Below, piece after piece: positions 54,067 through 64,000 of a stretch of 64,000 nt of DNA. Each line of letters starts with the position of its first letter. Within the stretch, counting starts at the first letter, position 1. The translations under genes and the position numbers were made by a program. The notes under the pieces are model-generated. The model had not been told where the DNA came from. It was given only the letters and a program-made list of their open reading frames with translations, and made no database searches. The DNA comes from Pelodera strongyloides (Eukaryota > Nematoda > Chromadorea > Rhabditida > Rhabditidae): assembly GCA_036852015.1 (NCBI GenBank), contig JAANDG010000002.1:1-64000 (forward strand), given 5' to 3'.

Positions 54067-55334
54067 GGCACTGAAGTTTCGAGTTGTAACTCAGAAACAA
54101 ATCTATTAACATTTATGTGTGGTTTCAGTTGTAAACCTTCTATTAATAGTGTGGCATTTGCCAGTTTGCATTTATCGACTTCCGTATCCTCCGGGTCGAC
54201 TTCACGTATTGTGACTCTACCAAAAAGTTTAAATAACCCTGAAGTGCAAATGCTATACTTCTGTTGCCTACAGGCAACAGCTCTTACTTCGTGTATGACC
54301 CATTTCTTCCTAAATGCGTGGATCTTAATAGTTTGTGGTTCCTCAGAGAATTTAATTATACAGGACGGTGGCGTCGGGGGCAAAACTGCGTTAAATGATG
54401 TGGTGATTGCACAATCAACCAGTTGCGTGGTTGATGCTTGTGCACCAGCGCAAAGAAGTGAAAGCATAATAATCAACATATTGTATTTCGAAACAGATGA
54501 TATATTTGAACTAAATGTGGATGATGACGGAACCTGGTTTACGTCTTGTTCTTGCTGGACAACAAAAATACCGTTAGAACCTCTGTTCCCTCTTCCTCTA
54601 TTCCCTTGGAAACCTCGGGAATAGCCAAAATTTCTACTGTATGTTCCACGGTATGGTCTGCTATTACCCCTATTGAATGATTGACCTCGAAAATTTCCTC
54701 TGTGGAAATCATTGTAGCTTCCTCTGTTGTTGGAATAGTTTGAACCTCTCCATGGAGAGAATGGAGTGAACCAACCTCTTCCACGGTTTACACCGCGTTC
54801 TCTTTCATTCAAGCGTTTTTCTAGGCTGTTTACTTTGGATTCTAATGCCATGTTACTAATTCGATCAGTAATTGCTGAAATTGTCTCTACTTCGTTTTCT
54901 TGTAAAAGTTCCTCTCTCTCTGCTGCACGGATTGCTTCTTCTAAGTTTTTAGGTGCCAACCTTTTCACCTGTTGTTTTGATTTCAATGGCAGTTTTTGGA
55001 TGAAGGTCAATGCTGTCTCAGCATTTAGCTCTGGTTCTCTTAGATGTGGGTGAGCTGCTCGACACAAACCATGTAGTCTTTTTGCCAACTCTCGCAACGT
55101 TTCGTGCTTTCCTCTACTCGCCTTTTCTAATAATTCTCTTGAACGTTCTACACACGACGGATCATAAAGGATCCTCGCAAATTCGTACAACAGTGTTTCA
55201 AAGGTTTTTCCATTGGCACCCTTTCTTGTGTCATCATTTAGTGACAAGTATAAGTCTAGGGCTCTTCCTCTGAGGAAGATGGGAAATAATCGTATTGCTT
55301 CGCTTTCCTCAACGTTTGTGGCATTTAATACCAC
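54021..55334 (-). CDS. Gag with RG-rich tail, running into a glycoprotein N-terminus
   Basis: 437 residues. Residues 1-150 are Retrotrans_gag-like capsid sequence (AIRLFPIFLRGRALDLYLSL, LRELAKRLHGLCRAAHP, ALTFIQKLPLKSKQQVKRL); protein-like text continues upstream to about 55,440, so the true start is earlier. Residues ~185-270 are RG/RGG-rich (NRGRGWF, RGNFRGQSFNRGNSRPYRG), an RNA-binding tail in place of zinc knuckles. Near residue 295 a hydrophobic segment, YNMLIIMLSLLCAGAQAS, reads as a signal peptide with a likely cleavage site. After it comes an extracellular-type domain with C-x-x-x-x spacing (VRAVACRQQKYSICTSG). The frame ends near VCVWKERDTS, where the next ORF takes over. Confidence 0.85.
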   Translation of the reverse strand: MVLNATNVEESEAIRLFPIFLRGRALDLYLSLNDDTRKGANGKTFETLLYEFARILYDPSCVERSRELLEKASRGKHETLRELAKRLHGLCRAAHPHLREPELNAETALTFIQKLPLKSKQQVKRLAPKNLEEAIRAAEREELLQENEVETISAITDRISNMALESKVNSLEKRLNERERGVNRGRGWFTPFSPWRGSNYSNNRGSYNDFHRGNFRGQSFNRGNSRPYRGTYSRNFGYSRGFQGNRGRGNRGSNGIFVVQQEQDVNQVPSSSTFSSNISSVSKYNMLIIMLSLLCAGAQASTTQLVDCAITTSFNAVLPPTPPSCIIKFSEEPQTIKIHAFRKKWVIHEVRAVACRQQKYSICTSGLFKLFGRVTIREVDPEDTEVDKCKLANATLLIEGLQLKPHINVNRFVSELQLETSVPWFGTVCVWKERDTS

Positions 55335-55440
55335 ATATACTTTATTCAGGAAAACAGAGAAATCATCTCCTGGATTCCCCTCAAATACTACTTCTGGTGC
55401 TTTGTCAATAAGTTTCGAAAGTCTTAAGCTTGCTAAATGA

Positions 55441-55619
55441 TCCTTTTTTTTTCTTCTTTTTTTTTTTTTTTACTTGTTAAATCTATAAAATATAAGAAAT
55501 CAAAGGAATAAAACCAAATACAAAATAATAATATCAAAAAGTAACAATAATAAAGTAATGACTACCTGTACTTCGATATTCCACTTCGATATTATTCCAC
55601 TTCGATAAAAACAAAAAAT

Positions 55620-55677
<58 letters not shown>

Positions 55678-56661
55678 ATATTATAGAATTTTAAGTATAA
55701 CGTGGATACACATATAAGAGAGAATAAAATAATAATAAATAATATATATATAATATAACCATTATGTATATAGTAAAAAATTGGCGGCAGCTAGCCCTGC
55801 GTTCTAAATGCATACTGACCACTTTCGCTACCCCCTAGGGTTGGATGTGGGTGTGGCTTTGCTACAGTATACAAAAATTTGGTTCCGTGTGCTACATCAT
55901 AGTTTCGTTTTCCCCTCATTAGGACCTACTTTCCTTTGCATACGACCAAGGGTCGCTCGGAAAATTTTCTTTTTCTCCGGATTAGGGCTTTTTTTTCTTG
56001 AAAAGGACCAAGGGTCGCTCGGAAAATTTCTTTTTCTCCTATTAGGGCTTTCTTTTCTTGGAAAGACCAAGGGTCGCTCGAAAAATTTCTTGCATGAAAA
56101 GAGACCAAAAATTATTTCTTATTTAAAAAGAAAGTAAATATATTTATTTTAAATCGTATAAATGAAGTTATTTCTTTGTTACACTAGGAGCTCACTGGTT
56201 GTAAAAAAAAACTGAACGTTCTTATTATAACAATCATCTTTCATTTGAGGCGTCCCACAAATGACCGGTACTTTTTTTTACGAAAACGTTGAAATAGAGC
56301 ATCGAGAGGTCCTCAATATTAATAACACTTGCTAGTGCACTACCGGTTGCACTGCCATTTAAATGGATCTTTTGCAATGAATTCGCTTCCAAAATATTAT
56401 GCTCTAAATACAACAACAAAAATTTGACCTCCCTCGTTTTATAATCCAAACCAGCTAGTGAACGTAGAATATGTATATATATATATCTAAACAATCTAAA
56501 AGGCATTTACCAAAAATACATTTGCGAAAACGAACAAAATTATGAGAATATTTAAAATATATGTTTAATACAGATACAGCGTGCACTCAGATCTGTACTA
56601 AATGAATTTAAATTCAAATAAGGTTAGTGTTTCCAATTCGTCACAATAGCAAAATTCTGAC
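55441..56661 (-). other. Retroelement 5' leader
   Basis: Between the primer-binding site and Gag. Contains a ~30-base A-rich run at the Gag end (55,441-55,471), a ~49-base pure A run (55,623-55,671, T on the plus strand) and a three-copy tandem repeat. It also holds a 90-codon open frame (56,234-56,506) with no domain. No ATG is seen in frame with the earliest Gag text, so Gag may start at a non-ATG codon or the homopolymer may be miscounted. Confidence 0.6.
55947..56104. repeat. Tandem repeat in the retroelement leader
   Basis: Three ~59-bp units each beginning GACCAAGGGTCGCTCG and continuing AAAATTTCTTTTTCTCC, ATTAGGGCTTT and CTTG-AAAG. The third is truncated. Confidence 0.85.
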
Positions 56662-56679
56662 GAGCTACCGCGGTCGCCA
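56661..56679 (-). promoter_or_regulatory. Primer-binding site
   Basis: Immediately inside the 5' LTR the element reads TGGCGACCGCGGTAGCTCG. It starts with the TGG expected to pair with a tRNA CCA end, and TGGCGACC resembles the Arg-tRNA primer site used by several gypsy elements. The matching tRNA is not verified. Confidence 0.75.
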
Positions 56680-56995
56680 TATAAGACAACGGCCGCTTGT
56701 GTCTTATTATTAGGTATATTGTGTTTAGTAAAACATTGTTAACAAATATTTATCAAACAGACTCATATTAATACTACTAAAATTGGTTGAACTAATCAAG
56801 GTATTCTACATCACGAGGTAAGAGTACATACAACCACAAGTAAAGAATGCTATCCAATGTAAGAAACAATATTGAACTAAATGTAAGACTAGCAGGAGGA
56901 CTACTTCCAAAAATCGGCACACACACTCCACTCTCTTCCCCTAGGGCTCACACCAATGGGCGTGGCCTTCCTATGCAATGTTACGTGGACTTACA
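56680..56995 (-). repeat. 5' LTR (upstream copy)
   Basis: 316 bp, the same sequence as the LTR at 45,896-46,211 as far as I can compare by eye. It should carry the promoter and polyadenylation signals. Followed outside by the GCGA target duplicate at 56,996-56,999. Confidence 0.95.
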
Positions 56996-57162
56996 GCGAC
57001 ATGCGACAGCACATAGCGTTACATCAAGTTATATGTCAAGCCATATAGCTTGTGATGTGGACTTTCTATCATATTAGTAACCAAAATAATAACAATATAT
57101 TGGATTTACTTTCACACAGGAAAATAAATATACCTGAATCATTCGTCCACAATATATAGTGA

Positions 57163-57273
57163 TTAAAGCGAAATACCGGCCGGTTGATGAAACACATCGA
57201 GTAGACCAGCATTCGAGCAAATTAACATAAATACGTAAGAACTCAGTTGTGCCGGCCGGTATTTCGCTTTAAA
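57163..57273. repeat. MITE family A copy, internally deleted
   Basis: Intact TTAAAGCGAAATACCGGCC and GGCCGGTATTTCGCTTTAA ends but only 111 bp, lacking most of the interior. Confidence 0.85.
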
Positions 57274-57724
57274 AGTTCAAATCCTTTGTTAGCGCGATAG
57301 CGCTAACACAGTTTGCGTTTTTAACATACATTTTCGCTTTCGACAAATGTGTATTGGCCCCCAAACAAAGAAATGACGGAAATTTTCATCAATTAGTTCA
57401 ACAATTTTTGGATCTAATTACTTTTCCACGAACAATTGACAAATTACCCTTATATTGGATGATGGCGGGTTGGGAAAATTAAAAGAAAAATTCTTCCGCT
57501 TTCGAGTTGTCAGAAGAATTTCATTTTCGATTGTTAGTGATGATTTTTGCTCATTAAGATTATGATCTAATTATCTAATGGCTATCTGCAATTGCTTCAG
57601 TCATCAGCTTTTCACATCGGCATGATTTATTTTCTATTCTAAATAAAGTAAATCGCTTCACCATTAGCTAGATTTACAGAATACTAGAATGGATTCACCT
57701 CGGCACATTCATAATAGGCATAAC
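57274..57724. other. AT-rich intergenic DNA
   Basis: A perfect GTTAGCGC-GATA-GCGCTAAC hairpin at 57,285-57,306; nothing else supported. Confidence 0.5.
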
Positions 57725-57726
57725 TA

Positions 57727-58548
57727 GAGTGGGGTCAAAGCAACTCAATTTTGTGAGTGACTCAAAATCGACGAATCATTGAGTGATTCGCCGCATTTCT
57801 CAAATCTCGAGCCGAATCAGAGTCGGATTCACTCCCGAAAGAAGTGGGCATTCTGAATCAGAGTCGGCTCGCATGCGGGCAAAAGGGTGAATCATGAATC
57901 AACTCGCGCTCGCAACTCCGATTCAACTCGGAATCAACTCATGATGGTGCTCAAAAATGGATTTACATCCAAATAAATTTGAAATAATAATGATTATACA
58001 GTTTTAAATAACTTTTCCTATGTTTGTTGTCAAGAATGGGCGCAGTTACTAACAACTTACAGGATATTTCATTGTATGTCATTGATGCCACAATAACTCC
58101 ACAATAACTCACAAATAACTACTATAAAACTTCAAAACATTGTTTCGATTAAAAAAGAACAACTTTTCAACTTCACAGCTGCTGTTTTTCGATATTTTAG
58201 TGGGTACCCTATGTTGCAATACTAATATTAAGTACCAAAAGTGGTCATATTTGTTCAAGTGTTTAATTTAAAGAAGATTTATGATCATATTTGCTGTATT
58301 TTATCGATAAAACAACTTCCTTGATTGTTTTTCGCCAAAGTAAATTATTGCATCATGAACGAAAGGGGGATTCATGAGTAATTGCTGTGTTATGAGTGAA
58401 TCTCAGCTTGAGTTGCCCTGGGCACTCTTCCGATGAGTGACTCATCAGAAGAGTCGGTCGCGCGAATCCCGCTCAGAGCGAATCACTCCATGAGTCGCCT
58501 CCAAATGAGTGGCTCACGTGAGTCACTCAGCTCATATTGACCCCACTC
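57727..58548. mobile_element. TIR element of ~820 bp flanked by TA, non-coding
   Basis: Left end GAGTGGGGTCAA, right end TTGACCCCACTC, with TA immediately outside each. Subterminal regions carry many direct and inverted copies of GAGTGA / GAATCA-type motifs (GAGTGACTCA, GAATCAACTC). No transposase is present. It is probably a mariner-type non-autonomous element. Confidence 0.75.
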
Positions 58549-58550
58549 TA

Positions 58551-61500
58551 GGCATAACCATATCTTTAGTTCTTCCAATTCTTGTTGATTCAGTCTTTCT
58601 TGAAATGCAAATTCAGAGCCGCTTTACTGGAAGACGATATAATTGCCGAAAGCGATGCAGAAAAACTGTCGCTGGCCCGTCACCAAATGGTTTTCACCGT
58701 AAAAAAACATATGGTAACTGCCAGCTGAGGATTGTTTTCAATGAAAATTAGTCACCAAACCAAATGGTCACCAGATGGACAAAATAATTGCTGAACCAGT
58801 CACCAGTTGGGTTCACCCATTTCCTATGTACTGACGTAGCATTTGAAATGTTGTGCTATGTACTGTACTGTGCCCCAGACACGACATAAGGTTCGGATAC
58901 AAAGACAATTTCCATGTTATTTCCGTTGACTTTAATGGCTCACGAATTTACCTTCGCCTACCACGAGTTGATAATCTTGATGTTTTCCGCTAATTGCAAT
59001 TAATGCTAAACGTTATGTCATGTCATATTACCTTATTATATTACAATGTAGTCGAGTTGCAAAATTGTAGCGCGGCAAGCTTCACCCTCTGCTTTTTTCC
59101 ATTCGCTTATTTCTCTACTACTACAATTCAAAGCATGCCATATGTGGTCTCTGGTCAACCACTCGAGATTTTCCTAAAGAAAAATCACCCAAAACGTGTG
59201 CACTTGCCTACCTAAAAAAGACCCATAAAGACCTCCGTGGAGCAATAGAAAAATTTATAAAAAGGGCAGAAACCTCCAATTTCAACAATGGTGAACGGGG
59301 TTCAGCATGCCATGGTGGACCTTCAAAGAGCACTCTAAAAGCTCTTCTAAAAATATGAACTTACATTTTTTCTTGTTTTGCACGCTTAACCTATTACATA
59401 TTACCATTTTTTTATATTAAATATGCATTCATTGATGGAAAAGTTTCAAACGGAAAAGGTTACTAAAATTCGGGTAAAAAAAATTGAAAAAGTTTCAAGA
59501 TACTTTGAGCAAATTGCCCGCTTACATATGTTGAGCTGTTGCGTTAGAGCAAACTCCGCTGGTGCATACGTAATTGTAAGTTGGAGATGGAACGCTCAAA
59601 AGTTCATGTATCACTATTCCTTAAAAGTACTCTTACCTTACTTACGTAACGTTACCTTATTGTATGTTACCTTACGTTACCTTAGTTAACTTAGTTACCT
59701 TACTTTTGTTACAGATAGTTTCCGTTAGCAATCTCTATCTCGTGAATTTTTGTTTGTTATCCCAGTTTAGCCGTCTACTTTACTCGTCGCTTTTTAAAAT
59801 CTGAAAACGGTAATCTGTGAAATCCACAACCTCAAACTACAGTAACTATTCAAGTAATTGCAAAAAGGTTGCTTGATGGTTTGATTGCCGCTAAACAATT
59901 TCAATTATTTCAGTAATTGCTTCTAGACCACATTAGTAAACGTTATTCGTTTATTCAATTGAAATGACGTGAAGGATAAAATATAATTTGCCTTTTTTGG
60001 TGTTTTTTGTGTGATTTTTGCTCGTTAGCCGATTCTATCTAGATCTTCAAAATGATAGTTACGTTTCCCGTTAAATGTTAGTAAATAAATAGTAACTATA
60101 TAATAAACGGTTAAAATGTGCAAGGATGATAAATAGTATTTGGAAACATTAGAGGAAATTAGTGGAGACAGCTAGCAACAACGCGAAATTTTGATTGTGC
60201 GCATCGAAAAAAAAAACAGGTGCCAGCCTACGCCGCCCACCTCGCATTTTCGTCCACGCCGCAAATACAGCGCGGATTCGGTGCTAGCTTTTCGTCGTGG
60301 ACCTTCCCTGTTTCGTGAGTTAATGATCAGCTTCTAGCTCTAGTTGGCAGCAAATTCCCGACTGCGATTTTTTATCTAAGAATAAGTATTGAGAAAATGA
60401 AAGTTATAGACGTAACACCTTGGACTTTGTTATTTTGTTCTTGACCCAATTCTAAAAATAATGTATTACATGGAGAATGTCTGCGTTTTTACGATATTCC
60501 CTCATGGCCATATTTTTACTGACAAGCACAATGTTTCCCTTTTTGAAGTGTTTTGCACTGAAAATATTCCAATTATCCATTTTCAGGTACAATTTTCAAC
60601 GAAGTACGGTATATGGTATTGCACTGCACAAAACGGTGAGAAAATGGCCGGCCGGAAATTTGTAAGTTGCATAGATTTTGCACAACATGCTATCAAAGTC
60701 AACAACATATTTTTCGATCCCTTTTGATCAATTTACTGCAATAAAACCCTTTATTCTCTGTCAGTCTGCTTCTCACTTTTGCTTCCCTCTCGTGCGCTCT
60801 CTCTTTCCCTCCTCTCAAGATCCCTCCCTGCCTCTCCTCAAAGGAAACTTTCTAAAACAGTTTTATGTTTTGTGATTTTTGTGCTAAAATTTGAAAAACC
60901 GCCGATGTATACACCACATAAGGCGCTTACAACGAAGAACCATCAAGTGCACGCCGCGTGGAAAAGCATTGCGCTGATGTGAAATGGCGCAAAAAAAAAA
61001 TGGCGCCAAAACGGCGCCATTTTCACGCCGTACTCAAATCCTCCAAGCGGCGTGAGATGGGCAAGCAAAATTTTATTCAAATTTTATTCCGTGTTCAATG
61101 TGATGCATTCCATCACAATGCCAAGCATTCCCTCTTGCACACCAAATTTCCTCAAAATGTTTTTTGTGTCATTGAAATTCAAATGGTAGTTGTTCCTAAC
61201 TCATAAATTCTAAAACAAACCGCACATTAGAACATGCACGTTGTTTGTAGGGAGGACACAGTTAATACTAGGTATAGGCAAATTTATGAAAGTACATTCA
61301 AAAATTCACTTTTTATAGAATTCGTAGTCCTTTACGCCTTTACGAGAACAAATAAATTCAGAATCTAAAGGTACCAATAATATGTAGGGAGGTACCAAAT
61401 ATTCTTTCGAATACTTTTCGATTGTACATCAGAAAATTTTGAGTTTCCCTAACTTTTACGCCTTCAACTGTTGAGCGAACACTTATTTTGATCATTTCTT

Positions 61501-62008
61501 TGTGTCTTGATGATTTGTTCAATTATAGTTATTTCCTTTATTTCCGTCAATGTTTTGGGTTGCATAGGTAATTTCTCTCTGCACCTGCACCATTAATGTT
61601 TGATCCCAGTTTTGTATAGAATACTGTTTTTACTTTACGTGTGTTTAGTTTCCTTTAGTTTTTTTATGTACTTTGCATCATTAGTACGACACGAGAGTAA
61701 AAAATTCAACTTTTGACTTTGAATTGTTTTAAAACCATGGAGCAAATGCAGAACCCACACATACAGTTGATCTTTATGCGTGAGCTGTCCTCTCCCTTTG
61801 AAACTTTCTTTTTGCATACTAAATTAGAAGACAATTTCCTTCCGAGCAGCTGCAATTACAAAATTAAATTGTGCTAATTGTAAGCGTCTGATGGGACGTT
61901 TTGGCAGTATTTCACTCACAATGAGACGTTATAAAATACGTCAAACGCTCTATGAAATTAAATTTTACTCTTTTTTTTACCGAAGTGTGAAGGGTCTAAA
62001 CCAGAGGG
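58551..62008. other. Intergenic region without a supported gene
   Basis: Contains fragments of the CACCAAATGGTTT repeat (58,680-58,800), a short TTACCTTACGTAACG microrepeat (59,633-59,705) and a hairpin GGCGCCAAAACGGCGCC at ~61,002. Frames such as 60,461-60,727 and 61,891-62,166 lack domains and splice context. Confidence 0.4.
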
Positions 62009-62142
62009 ATATTCATATTCACCCCTCAATTCCCCATGGGGAATTCCCCATCTTTTTCTCTGTGTCTCTTACAATAGAATGCAATTTTCTATCCCCAGGG
62101 ACTACTTCCCCGAGGGAATCGGAGCGCGGAATATGGCCTCAG
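62009..62142. repeat. MITE family G copy
   Basis: GATATTCATATTCACCCCTC and GCGGAATATGGCCTCAG ends with ATTCCCC / GGGGAAT arms. Confidence 0.65.
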
Positions 62143-62283
62143 ATCCTACCTACACTCCACGCGTGAAGACATGTCTTTCTTTTTAACTCTTCCCCTAACT
62201 CAATACGAAATTCTCTAGTGCTTTTCTCGTACATTTCTTGCCCACCCCTTACGCTTTAAGACGTAATTATTGCCATAATGCCA

Positions 62284-62457
62284 TTAAAGCGAAATTCCGG
62301 CCGGTTTTTTGAAACACATCGAGTACAGCAGCATTCTTATGCAGTTTATGCAAACGAACATAAATTTGATTAAAAAAATCGAGCTAATTTCGAGTAAACT
62401 AGCATAAATGCGTAAGAATTCAGTTGTTCACGCGGCGTTTCAAAAACCGACCGCTTC
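62284..62457. repeat. MITE family A copy, right end truncated
   Basis: TTAAAGCGAAATTCCGGCCGG at the left; the right end stops at AAAAACCGACCG without TATTTCGCTTTAA. Confidence 0.8.
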
Positions 62458-62865
62458 AAGTTTCGCAATTAGCCTCACCAGAAGTGATCTTTTGCTTCGA
62501 GGACAAATTAGGAAAAAAAAACCGGGTCTCATCATCCTTTTTAGCCTCTTTGCCAATATCTTGTCCTTTACATGTGGAGGCAATTTGTGTTTGAATTTAA
62601 TTAACGTTTTTTTGTGCGGATAATTTAGAGCTATCTTTTCTACGTATGTTATATGTGTGTTAGGAACACATTGTTCATTACTTAGGGGACTTTAGTAAAA
62701 CGCAGAATTAAAAAGTGGCGCTTGATTCCTAAGCAATAAAGAGGATAAGTCGCGTTTTGACTTACTGGAGGAAAATTAAACAAGGTTCAATAAACGCCTT
62801 CTAAAGTGTGCCACCATGGGTGTCATGCTTTCGCCGCGCTCTCATTTCCCATCTTGCGCAGAGCG

Positions 62866-63035
62866 TTTAAAGCGGTATAACAGCCGGTTTTTGAATCGCA
62901 TGCTGGACGCCGTGTTCCCATGTGGTTGCTGTAGTGTGTATTATAACCTTGTTACATTCATTTGCATACAACCTATGGGAATGCAGTTGTTCAACATACC
63001 CTACGCTTCAAAAACCGGTCGTTATATCGCTTTAA
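62866..63035. repeat. MITE family B copy, complete
   Basis: TTTAAAGCGGTATAACAGCC and GGTCGTTATATCGCTTTAA ends; the interior includes CCCATGTGGTTGCTGTAG and CATTTGCATACAACC. It is the best reference copy for the family and matches the broken copy at the bacterial junction. Confidence 0.85.
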
Positions 63036-64000
63036 TCTGAACGTGTAACCGGTTGCGGAAGTAGGCCAAATAGTGTGTGACCAACATGATGTGATGAACT
63101 GGAAAAAAATGAAATTTAATTTTTTTTTACAACCATTACTCATTGTTAGCAAGCAAGTACACATGTTTGTACAAAGATAAACGTATGAAAGACCTAGGCG
63201 GCCTAGGCCATTAGGTGCAAAACGAACTGTAAACTTCAGTGGCAAGAAATCGTATGAAATTCGCGGTGCGTAAAATATATGACTAAGAACGGCGTGAAAA
63301 GTTATTTGCCGAAGAAAATCCCCCAAAAGCCCGTATGAAATAGTTAATCACAAGGTGATTATAGGTTTGGCTGGCTTTAGGATTAGTTGATGACTTTCTT
63401 GTTGACAAAACGGGATCTATATATATATAGTTACCAGACATGATTTTTATGATGTTCTGTGCTCTGTTTGGATTTACATATATAGGCAATAGATTCCGTT
63501 GAAAACATTCATGCGCAACCTCATGAGGCTGGATTATAAGGCGAAACTTACGCTGCAAAAAAATAGGTGTTGCAACTCCCGCGCACACGTCACCCAACCC
63601 AGTCTTCGCCAAAATCTCGCCACTTTCTCGCGAGTGCGAATATAGAGTTGGGCGAGTTTGCCGCGCAGGTTGTCGTCGCGCACCACCCGAGTTTTGTCAG
63701 TGGAGTAGTGTTTTTCCACGGCTTTCACGCTCGTATATATTTTTTTTTATCGCTGAAAAAGATCTTCTTTACAAGGATGCCAAAAATAATGTCGAAGACT
63801 CTGCTCAAATAATGAATCTCATTAACATACCGTAATTAATTACCCTTTTACGTTATGGGCTGTTCGGTCTTTGGCTTTCAGCCTCTTTATTCTTTATATT
63901 CCCTTATGCGTTAGTCATGAGTGGAATTTTTTTAATTTATTTATGCATGTACTGTGTTCTGTTTCAGATTATAAATATTTATATTTTTTAAATGTTACGT
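63036..64000. other. Window end without a secure gene
   Basis: AT-rich. The minus strand at ~63,045-63,100 (HHIMLVTHYLAYFRNRLHVQ) could be a short hydrophobic exon with a TTTTCCAG acceptor, but nothing supports a larger gene in this window. Confidence 0.35.

Larger units (their letters stand above)
45896..56995 (-). mobile_element. Full-length Ty3/gypsy-type LTR retroelement, ~11.1 kb
   Basis: Two 316-bp direct LTRs bound an internal region with gag, glycoprotein-like, protease, RT, RNase H, integrase and two 3' ORFs, all on the minus strand. A GCGA target duplication lies at 45,892-45,895 and 56,996-56,999. The domain order PR-RT-RH-IN and the integrase with a GPY/F-like end place it in Ty3/gypsy. 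The LTR sequences appear identical base for base, implying a very recent insertion. The coding region is split by about six frame changes, so this copy as written cannot make an intact polyprotein. Confidence 0.93.

Noticed and set aside
63045..63110. Terminal exon of another chemoreceptor on the minus strand
   Set aside because: A short hydrophobic stretch with a plausible acceptor, but no linked exons in this window.
1..64000. CRISPR array or bacterial defence system
   Set aside because: No regularly spaced short repeats with unique spacers were found; tandem repeats seen are microsatellites, the 66-bp duplication and the retroelement leader repeat.

Overview
The window joins two unrelated kinds of DNA. 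Positions 1 to about 3,220 are enterobacterial prophage sequence: intronless, tightly packed genes with Shine-Dalgarno-like leaders and rho-independent terminators. They encode a KilA-N protein, an ORF6N/P22AR_C antirepressor and a Rha/ANT antirepressor, followed by the tail end of a large phage protein. The remaining ~60.8 kb is nematode nuclear DNA, probably Caenorhabditis or a close relative. The evidence is nematode-specific chemoreceptor families (Srsx, Str, Srh/Sri), introns ending in TTTTCAG, short interstitial TTAGGC tracts and a very high density of small inverted-repeat transposons. The join at ~3.22 kb looks like either an assembly chimera with bacterial food DNA or a transfer; the sequence alone cannot decide.

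Layout. 3.2-12.4 kb: no convincing gene, only MITEs, hairpins and AT-rich DNA. 12.4-16.0 kb (-): an Srh/Sri-type seven-TM chemoreceptor in six exons, with one single-base reading-frame break in exon 2. 17.4-17.7 kb (+): a possible isolated membrane exon. 20.7-25.2 kb (+): an Srsx chemoreceptor in at least eight exons whose introns are filled with MITEs, Helitron-like elements and a 66-bp tandem duplication. 25.8-27.5 kb: a decayed Tc1-type element with ~200-bp inverted repeats and a MITE nested in its transposase. 28.9-32.3 kb (-): an unrecognised gene for a probable secreted or cell-surface protein. 32.6-37.2 kb (-): an FkbM-type methyltransferase with an N-terminal membrane anchor. 40.5-44.6 kb (+): a complete eight-exon Str chemoreceptor.

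45.9-57.0 kb (-): a full-length ~11.1-kb Ty3/gypsy-type LTR retroelement with two 316-bp LTRs that look identical and a 4-bp target duplication. Its order is unusual: Gag with an RG-rich tail instead of zinc knuckles, then a glycoprotein-like block (signal peptide, Cys-rich ectodomain, coiled coil, TM anchor), then protease, RT, RNase H and integrase, then two further 3' ORFs, one a zinc-knuckle protein and one resembling LINE ORF1p. The coding region is broken by about six frame changes although the LTRs look identical. 57-64 kb: more MITEs and a ~820-bp TIR element, with no convincing genes.

Nothing suggests one pathway. The receptors would act in chemosensory neurons, the FkbM protein is probably a membrane-anchored methyltransferase, and the rest is mobile DNA. 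Several MITE families share TTAA-flanked TTAAAG termini, which suggests a single transposition machinery.
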